Source of the DNA: Tyzzerella sp.
Lineage (GTDB): Bacteria; Bacillota; Clostridia; Lachnospirales; Anaerotignaceae
Assembly: GCA_019415525.1 (NCBI GenBank)
Contig: DXZA01000002.1
Span: 1-11,212, forward strand
Reading direction: 5' to 3'
Length of the DNA stretch: 11,212 nt
In this document: piece by piece, positions 7,047 through 11,212 of the stretch
How positions within the stretch are numbered: the stretch's first letter is position 1
Layout: every line of letters begins with the position of its first letter
Position numbers and translations under genes: made by a program
Notes under the pieces: generated by a model
Told to the model about the DNA's origin: nothing
The model's input: the letters and a program-made list of their open reading frames with translations, nothing else
Database searches by the model: none

Positions 7047-8416
7047 TAAAAGAATATAGGTCAATTCAGGAAGTTGCAGGCCCTCTTATGGTTATAAACG
7101 GTGTAGAAGGCGTAAAATATGATGAACTTGGAGAAATAGAGCTTTCAAACGGTGAAATAAGAAGATGTAAAGTTCTTGAAGTAAATGGAGATACAGCGTT
7201 AGTACAGCTTTTTGAAAGTGCAACAGGTATAAACCTTTCAGACAGCAAAGTTCGTTTCCTTGGAAAGAGTCTTGATTTTGGTGTTTCACCAGATATACTT
7301 GGTCGTGTATTTAACGGAATGGGTAAACCTATTGACGGTGGTCCAGACATAATTCCAGAAGAAAGACTTGATATTAACGGTGCACCTATAAATCCGGCTG
7401 CTCGTGAATATCCTTCAGAGTTTATACAGACAGGAGTTTCTGCTATTGATGGTCTTAATACACTTGTTAGAGGGCAAAAACTTCCTATATTCTCTGGTTC
7501 AGGTCTTCCACATGCTAATCTTGCAGTACAGATTGCAAGACAGGCAAAAGTTAGAGGTACAGACTCAAAATTTGCCGTTGTATTTGCTGCTGTTGGTATA
7601 ACATTTGAAGATGCTGAATTCTTTATAAATGATTTTAAACAGACAGGTGCTATTGACCGTTCTGTTGTATTTGTAAATCTTGCAAATGACCCAGCTGTTG
7701 AACGTGTTTGTACACCTCGTATGGCTCTTACAGCTGCTGAATATCTTGCTTTTGAACAAGGTATGCATGTACTTGTAATTATTACAGATATTACAAACTA
7801 TGCAGAAGCTTTACGTGAAATTTCTGCTGCTAAGAAAGAAGTTCCAGGACGTCGTGGTTATCCAGGATACCTTTATACTGACCTTGCAACAATGTATGAA
7901 AGAGCAGGTAAGATAAGAGGAAAAGAAGGTTCTATTACAATGATACCTATTCTTACAATGCCTGAAGATGATAAAACTCATCCAATCCCTGACCTTACAG
8001 GATATATTACAGAAGGTCAGATTATACTTTCTCGTGACCTTTATAAAAAAGGTATACAGCCACCTATAAATGTTCTTCCTTCACTTTCTCGTTTGAAAGA
8101 TAAAGGTATAGGTAAAGGTAAAACAAGAGAAGACCATGCAGATACAATGAACCAGCTTTTTGCTGCATATTCAAGAGGTAAAGATGCTAAAGAGCTTATG
8201 GCCATTCTTGGTGAGTCTGCTCTTTCTGATGTAGACCTTCTTTATGCAAAATTTGCTGATGCATTTGAAAAAGAATATGTATCACAAGGTTTCAGAACAG
8301 ACAGAACAATAGAACAGACTCTTGAAACAGGCTGGAAACTTCTTAAAATACTTCCAAAAAGTGAACTTAAACGTATTCGTGATGAGTATCTTGAAAAATA
8401 TATGCCCGAGGAGTGA
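7043..8416 (+). CDS. ntpB: V-type ATPase non-catalytic subunit B
   Basis: A 457-residue soluble protein of normal length. It is paralogous to A but lacks a functional P-loop: the corresponding segment reads SGSGLPHANLA, as in other B subunits. It contributes Arg350 in LPSLSRL, the arginine finger that completes the catalytic site at the A/B interface, at the same number as in E. hirae NtpB. Other family segments include VFVNLANDPAVERVCTPRMAL, near residue 215, and PGRRGYPGYLYTDLATMYERAG. The ATG overlaps the ntpA stop codon (ATGA), and AAGGGGG (7026-7032) is the ribosome binding site. Tight coupling fits the 3:3 stoichiometry. Codon use matches ntpA. Confidence 0.98.
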   Translation: MIKEYRSIQEVAGPLMVINGVEGVKYDELGEIELSNGEIRRCKVLEVNGDTALVQLFESATGINLSDSKVRFLGKSLDFGVSPDILGRVFNGMGKPIDGGPDIIPEERLDINGAPINPAAREYPSEFIQTGVSAIDGLNTLVRGQKLPIFSGSGLPHANLAVQIARQAKVRGTDSKFAVVFAAVGITFEDAEFFINDFKQTGAIDRSVVFVNLANDPAVERVCTPRMALTAAEYLAFEQGMHVLVIITDITNYAEALREISAAKKEVPGRRGYPGYLYTDLATMYERAGKIRGKEGSITMIPILTMPEDDKTHPIPDLTGYITEGQIILSRDLYKKGIQPPINVLPSLSRLKDKGIGKGKTREDHADTMNQLFAAYSRGKDAKELMAILGESALSDVDLLYAKFADAFEKEYVSQGFRTDRTIEQTLETGWKLLKILPKSELKRIRDEYLEKYMPEE

Positions 8417-8422
8417 TGAACT

Positions 8423-9100
8423 GTGGCAAGATTAAATGTTAATCCAACACGTATGGAAATGACACGTCTTAAAAAACTCCATAAAACAGCTACAAGAGGG
8501 CATAAACTTCTTAAAGATAAACTTGATGAACTTATGAAACAGTTTCTTGAAGTTGTAAAAGAAAATAAACGTCTTAGAGAGGAAGCAGAAACTGCCCTTG
8601 AAAAAGCATATAAAAGTTTTATTATTGCAAGAGCTGTAATGAGCAATGAATATCTTGGAGAGGCACTTATGATGCCAAAACAGTCTGTAAGTGTTGATGT
8701 TTCTCAAAAAAATGTAATGAGTGTAAATGTTCCTATATTTGATTTTAAGACTGTAGGCAATGAAAGAGAAATTTATCCATATGGTCTTGCTTTTACATCA
8801 GGAGAACTGGACTCTGCAACAGAGGCTTTTGCATCTGCAATGGAACCTCTTTTGAAACTTGCTGAAAGTGAAAAAACAGCACAACTTATGGCTCAAGAAA
8901 TAGAAAAAACTCGTAGACGTGTTAACGCTCTTGAAAATGTAATGATTCCTAATTATGAGGAAACAATAAAATATATTTCTATGAAGCTTGAAGAAAATGA
9001 TAGAGCAAGTACTACTAGACTTATGAAAGTCAAAGACATGATAGCTCAAAAAGCTATTGAGGAAAGACGTAAGAGAGATAAGGATTTGCAGGGTGCTTAG
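8423..9100 (+). CDS. ntpD: V-type ATPase central shaft subunit D
   Basis: A 225-residue protein within the normal range of subunit D. It forms the long antiparallel coiled coil that turns inside the A3B3 head and, with subunit F, links it to the C subunit and K ring. The N-terminal helix (about 1-75) contains the diagnostic LNVNPTRMEMTRLK and RGHKLLKDKLDELMKQFL. A short beta-rich insert follows in the middle, then the returning C-terminal helix with RRRVNALENVMIPNYEETIKYI, the family's hallmark. The start is GTG at 8423: it gives the expected MARLNVNPTR terminus and lies 9 bp after GAGGAG (8408-8413). It is the last operon gene, 73 bp before the terminator stem. Confidence 0.97.
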   Translation: MARLNVNPTRMEMTRLKKLHKTATRGHKLLKDKLDELMKQFLEVVKENKRLREEAETALEKAYKSFIIARAVMSNEYLGEALMMPKQSVSVDVSQKNVMSVNVPIFDFKTVGNEREIYPYGLAFTSGELDSATEAFASAMEPLLKLAESEKTAQLMAQEIEKTRRRVNALENVMIPNYEETIKYISMKLEENDRASTTRLMKVKDMIAQKAIEERRKRDKDLQGA

Positions 9101-9173
9101 TCTGTAAATTATAGGTTTAAACACTGAAATGTACAGTAGTTTTACCAAGATTACGATAGTATGAAATAACACT

Positions 9174-9220
9174 AAAAGGTATCAGTTTATAAAAAAGACT
9201 GATACCTTTTTTATTTTTTT
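9174..9220 (+). terminator. Rho-independent terminator of the V-ATPase operon
   Basis: A perfect 13-bp inverted repeat, AAAAGGTATCAGT (9174-9186) and ACTGATACCTTTT (9198-9210), with an 11-nt loop is followed by a U-rich tract (9207-9220). It lies 73 bp after the ntpD stop. The A tract on the 5' side means it could also act in reverse, although I see no minus-strand gene to terminate. Confidence 0.92.
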
Positions 9221-9823
9221 AGAATTAATATAAATATAAATTTTAAAAAGTATTTTATATCTGTATTTATACTAGAGTGTATTTTTACATCTTTTAATTT
9301 ATTATATTTAATTTTTTAAATATATAGATAAAAAGTTATTCTTTATGTATGCTGGTAGAGTTATTTATCATCATTATAAAATTGAGTTCCATAATATTAT
9401 ATTTAGTAATAAGAGTATTATTTATATAAATAAAAGTTTCTATAAGTTACAAAATAACTATGGTAAGTAATTAAAAATTCACAACTTTTAAGTAAAAGTG
9501 TAACAAGAAATCACAAGAGTAAAAGAAGTATGTAACTGTAGTTTTTTTTAAAAAAAATGCTTAAAAATAAAGGAAAAATGAAAATAAAATTATTAGTAGG
9601 GGTAAAAAATATATTTTAAATGGTTTAAAGAATTAAAAAAATTAAAAAATAAAAATAAAATGGGTAAAAAATTTTGATAAAAAAATATATTCAAAAAAGT
9701 TTATAAATAGAGTATTTAATTTTTAAAAAAGTGTTTCAATAGGGAATAGTTTAAAAGTACACTTTTAAAAATAATAAATATAGAGATTTAATTGTTTGAA
9801 TAGGGTATAAAATTTATTTTCAA
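9221..9823. other. AT-rich non-coding region with A-tracts and palindromes
   Basis: About 600 bases show no credible coding sequence. Visible elements are a 16-bp palindrome ACTTTTA-AG-TAAAAGT (9484-9499), a T8A8 block (9542-9557), repeated A-tracts between about 9604 and 9698 at spacings of roughly 6-14 bp that may bend DNA, and a 20-bp palindrome TTTAAAAGT-AC-ACTTTTAAA (9750-9769). The two palindromes share the ACTTTT/AAAAGT half site. Some of this may belong to the control or recombination region of the recombinase downstream. No tRNA or insertion sequence was recognised. Confidence 0.5.
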
Positions 9824-9852
9824 ATGTTTCAAAATAGGGGTATAGTCTATAC
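9733..9852 (+). promoter_or_regulatory. Candidate res site/operator of the downstream recombinase
   Basis: Three related direct motifs precede the recombinase gene: GTTTCAATAGGGAATAG (9733-9749), GTTTGAATAGGGTATA (9794-9809) and GTTTCAAAATAGGGGTATAG (9826-9845). The third runs into the 13-bp dyad GTATAG-T-CTATAC (9840-9852). The 20-bp palindrome at 9750-9769 lies between the first and second. A weak promoter, TTTCAA (9827-9832), 17 bp, TACAAT (9850-9855), overlaps the dyad. Small resolvases commonly bind several subsites just upstream of their own gene and repress it; assigning that role here is inference from position and repetition. Confidence 0.4.
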
Positions 9853-9928
9853 AATTAGTTTTTGGGTTCTACTGTGTTTTTTGCATTGTTTTGATAAATA
9901 TATAAAAATAAATAAAGGTGGTGTCAGA

Positions 9929-10543
9929 ATGGCAATAAACAAGAAATATGGGTATTGTAGAGTATCCACAGTAGACCAGAACCCAGAAAGACAAAAAGAT
10001 GCTTTGTTAAATTATGGAATTGATGAAAGAGATATATTCATAGATAAGGTTAGTGGAAAAAACTTTGAAAGAGATAACTACATACTTTTAAAAGAACGAC
10101 TTTTAAGAAAAGGTGATACATTAGTAATAACAGAACTTGACAGATTTGGAAGAAATTATTCGGAAATAAAAAAGGAATGGCACGAGCTTACAGAAAAAGG
10201 TATAAGCATTGTAATTTTAGATATGCCTATAATAAGTACTGATATGAAAAATGATACAACCAGTAAACTTATATCGGACATAGTTTTCAGCTTATTGGCA
10301 TACATAGCCGAAAAGGAAAGAGATAACATAAGAGAACGACAAAGACAGGGCATAGAAATAGCTAAGGCTCAAGGTAAGTATAAAGGGCGTAAGAAAATAG
10401 AATGTGACAACTTTTCTGAAGTTTATATCAAGTGGAAAAATAAAGAATTTACAGCAAGAGAAGCTATGAGGCTTTTGGGAATAAAGCCGAACACATTTTA
10501 TAGAATGGTAAAAGATTATGAGAGTAACATTAATAATAAGTAG
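9929..10543 (+). CDS. Serine recombinase, resolvase/invertase family
   Basis: A 204-residue small serine recombinase. Residues 1 to about 140 form the catalytic domain: YCRVSTVDQ holds Arg11 and the nucleophile Ser13, and ELDRFGRN holds Asp71, Arg72 and Arg75, matching the active-site pattern of gamma-delta resolvase. The long dimer helix YIAEKERDNIRERQRQGI follows. Residues about 165-198 contain a helix-turn-helix (ARE..RLLGIKPNTFYRMV) for site recognition. I chose ATG at 9929 because AAAGGTGGTG (9914-9923) lies just upstream and MAINKKYGYCRVS fits the family. The frame stays open upstream to an ATG at 9824, but those 35 residues do not look like the family and lack a ribosome binding site. 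Resolvase, invertase and orphan plasmid functions cannot be told apart. Leucine codons (TTA, TTG and CTT mixed) differ from the ATPase genes. Confidence 0.92.
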   Translation: MAINKKYGYCRVSTVDQNPERQKDALLNYGIDERDIFIDKVSGKNFERDNYILLKERLLRKGDTLVITELDRFGRNYSEIKKEWHELTEKGISIVILDMPIISTDMKNDTTSKLISDIVFSLLAYIAEKERDNIRERQRQGIEIAKAQGKYKGRKKIECDNFSEVYIKWKNKEFTAREAMRLLGIKPNTFYRMVKDYESNINNK

Positions 10544-10679
10544 TATCTACTATATATTATATAAGAGCAATAAAAATTATATTAATACAATAAAACAACC
10601 ATTATAAAAATATTATACACAAACACCATACTATAAAAATACAACACAACTTTATATTTTATATGTTCAACATAAATTT

Positions 10680-10709
10680 TTGAAAAAACAACTTAAAAAT
10701 GAGCATAAA
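10680..10709 (+). promoter_or_regulatory. Weak candidate promoter before the repeat array
   Basis: TTGAAA (10680-10685) is separated by 18 bp from CATAAA (10704-10709). If used, transcription would begin near 10716 and end at the terminator at 10831-10878, giving a transcript of about 160 nt with no open reading frame. The -10 match is only moderate and such boxes are common in AT-rich DNA. Confidence 0.2.
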
Positions 10710-10718
10710 AATGATAAT

Positions 10719-10738
10719 AGGCTAGGAAGCCCCCCAAT
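10719..10738 (+). other. GC-rich island with short hairpin
   Basis: The 20 bases around GGCTAGGAAGCCCCCCAATA stand out sharply from the very AT-rich surroundings. GGCT (10720-10723) can pair with AGCC (10728-10731) around the tetraloop AGGA, followed by a run of six C in total. It could be the 5' end of a small RNA or a protein or nicking site. No known origin sequence was matched by eye. Confidence 0.35.
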
Positions 10739-10765
10739 AGGTAGAGTAGTATGAATAGATAAATA

Positions 10766-10829
10766 GATAACAGGAGATAACATAAGGTAAAGGATAGTAA
10801 CACACAGGTAACACATAAGTAACACATAA
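10766..10829 (+). repeat. Six short direct repeats at helical spacing
   Basis: Units begin at 10766, 10776, 10787, 10797, 10808 and 10819, so spacing is 10-11 bp, one DNA turn. The last three are clean 11-mers: GTAACACACAG, GTAACACATAA and GTAACACATAA. The first two begin GATAACA, and the third (GTAAAGGATA) is degenerate. Repeats on one helical face are typical of arrays that bind a protein cooperatively, such as iterons, partition sites or regulatory arrays. No binding protein is identified. Confidence 0.6.
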
Positions 10830-10830
10830 T

Positions 10831-10878
10831 AAAAACAGCACAGCTCTTATATACATAGAGTTGAGCTGTTATTTTTTA
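10831..10878 (+). terminator. Rho-independent terminator after the repeat array
   Basis: AACAGCACAGCTCT (10834-10847) pairs with AGAGTTGAGCTGTT (10857-10870) over 14 positions with one A-A mismatch and one G-U pair, loop of 9 nt, followed by TATTTTTTA. The A run at 10831-10835 would give a tail in reverse, so it may be bidirectional. It could end the recombinase transcript (about 290 nt beyond its stop) or a small RNA. Confidence 0.8.
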
Positions 10879-10900
10879 TATATAATACAGTTTATGTTAA

Positions 10901-10978
10901 AATGTACTTATACTATAATCTGATACAATTATTAATGTACTTATACTATAATCTGATACAATTATTAATGTACTTATA
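10901..10978 (+). repeat. 33-bp tandem repeat, 2.4 copies
   Basis: Two identical 33-bp units (10901-10933 and 10934-10966) are followed by the first 12 bases of a third (10967-10978). Each begins AATGTACTTATA and ends GATACAATTATT. Each complete unit contains the 11-bp dyad TTATA-C-TATAA (10908-10918 and 10941-10951), so dyads are spaced 33 bp, about three DNA turns. There are no spacers, so this is not a CRISPR array. Confidence 0.9.
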
Positions 10979-11123
10979 ATTTATACTAATTTTACCACTT
11001 TACCAATTTTTATATAAATATGAGCATATAATGTTAGATTAAAGCCTAAAAAACAGCATATAGATAATGGTATTATACCAATCACTAATAGGAAGTGACT
11101 TTGATAGATGGTTTATAAATTAA

Positions 11124-11158
11124 CAGATACATTAATAGTATGCTTATAATTTATACTA
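11124..11158 (+). repeat. Diverged dispersed copy of the 33-bp repeat region
   Basis: CAGATACATTAATAGTATG followed by CTTATAATTTATACTA (11143-11158) aligns with 10953-10988, the end of unit 2 through the partial third unit and its flank. The last 16 bases are identical, and the first 19 differ by small changes and a one-base gap. The TTATACTATA core recurs just after, at 11151-11160. Confidence 0.6.
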
Positions 11159-11212
11159 TACAACAGGAAGTTACCAGTTACCACTTTTTGAGCATAAAAG
11201 TGACCATACAAC

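Larger units (their letters stand above)
10544..11212. other. Non-coding region with several repeat families
   Basis: About 670 bases after the recombinase contain no credible protein gene on either strand. The recombinase stop lies in an AT-rich dyad, with core TAGTA-TC-TACTA at 10541-10552, that lacks a U tail. The region then holds a GC-rich island, helically spaced short repeats, an intrinsic terminator, a 33-bp tandem repeat, a 13-bp dyad TGGTAT-T-ATACCA (11068-11080), and an 11-bp motif TGAGCATA(A/T)AA at 10700-10710, 11021-11031 and 11189-11199. Density of repeats suggests a cis-acting region, but no replication, relaxase or partition gene is in the window to confirm this. Confidence 0.5.

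Noticed and set aside
7066..7350. Minus-strand reading frames within the ATPase genes (for example here, 3341-3670 and 8242-8646)
   Set aside because: They lie opposite conserved, well-supported genes, show no family features and are explained as shadows of the coding strand.
7043..8416. Missing P-loop in subunit B as a sign of inactivation
   Set aside because: B subunits of V-type ATPases normally lack a functional Walker A motif. The arginine finger (R350) is present, so this is an ordinary intact gene.
9824..9928. N-terminal extension of the recombinase by 35 residues
   Set aside because: No ribosome binding site precedes 9824, the residues do not resemble the family, and the extension would cover the likely promoter and res region. 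ATG at 9929 has a good ribosome binding site.
10719..10738. oriT or rolling-circle origin based on the C run and small hairpin
   Set aside because: Compared by memory with Tn916-type and common rolling-circle nick sites, only the C run is shared, and no relaxase or Rep gene is present. Kept only as a GC-rich island.
10844..10856. CTCTTATATACAT resembles the reverse Tn5 mosaic end CTCTTATACACAT
   Set aside because: It has one mismatch, lacks the flanking mosaic-end bases and is explained by the arm and loop of the intrinsic terminator, so it is taken as coincidence.
10766..10978. CRISPR array
   Set aside because: The repeats are 10-11 bp or 33 bp in direct tandem with no unique spacers, and there are no cas genes in the window.

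Overview
The window is an AT-rich stretch of a bacterial genome. It is dominated by one complete nine-gene operon for a V-type (A/V-type) rotary ATPase on the + strand (about 623-9100). The low G+C, ATA/AGA-rich codon use, strong GGAGG ribosome binding sites and intrinsic terminators suggest an anaerobic low-GC Bacillota, most likely a clostridium or relative. Leucine is mostly CTT in the main ATPase genes, which leads me, tentatively, toward the Lachnospirales side of Clostridia. Species cannot be named from this sequence. The first 17 bases match the Nextera/Tn5 mosaic end, so position 1 is almost certainly an untrimmed assembly edge.

Layout: 1-17 adapter; 18-622 very AT-rich non-coding DNA with a good sigma-A-like promoter (384-412) and a leader of about 200 nt with inverted repeats; 623-9100 the operon in the order peripheral stalk G/H-like (ntpF)-I-K-E-C-F(ntpG)-A-B-D, the same order as the Enterococcus hirae ntp operon, with overlapping or closely spaced genes; 9174-9220 a strong intrinsic terminator; 9221-9928 non-coding DNA with A-tracts, palindromes and a repeated GTTT(C/G)AA..TAGGG motif; 9929-10543 a small serine recombinase of the resolvase/invertase type; 10544-11212 non-coding DNA with several repeat families.

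The operon encodes a full motor: the catalytic A3B3 head (A has the P-loop, B supplies the arginine finger), central shaft D+F, collar C, peripheral stalks E+G/H, stator I with the membrane arginine, and a four-helix rotor subunit K. K keeps the ligands known to bind Na+ in E. hirae NtpK (L60, T63, Q64, Y67, Q113, E142), so the enzyme is predicted to move Na+ rather than H+. Whether it mainly pumps or synthesises ATP cannot be read from the sequence. A small hairpin that could hide the ntpE ribosome binding site sits just after ntpK and may help set the K:E ratio.

The accessory 3' part holds the less ordinary signals. An orphan resolvase has a candidate res/operator region upstream (9733-9852). 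Downstream lies a cis-element cluster: a GC-rich island (10719-10738), six short repeats spaced 10-11 bp apart (10766-10829), a second intrinsic terminator (10831-10878), a 33-bp tandem repeat with an internal palindrome (10901-10978) and a diverged dispersed copy (11124-11158). No protein-coding gene was found there. It could be the cis region of a plasmid-like or integrated element, or contain a small RNA. I found no convincing new protein system.
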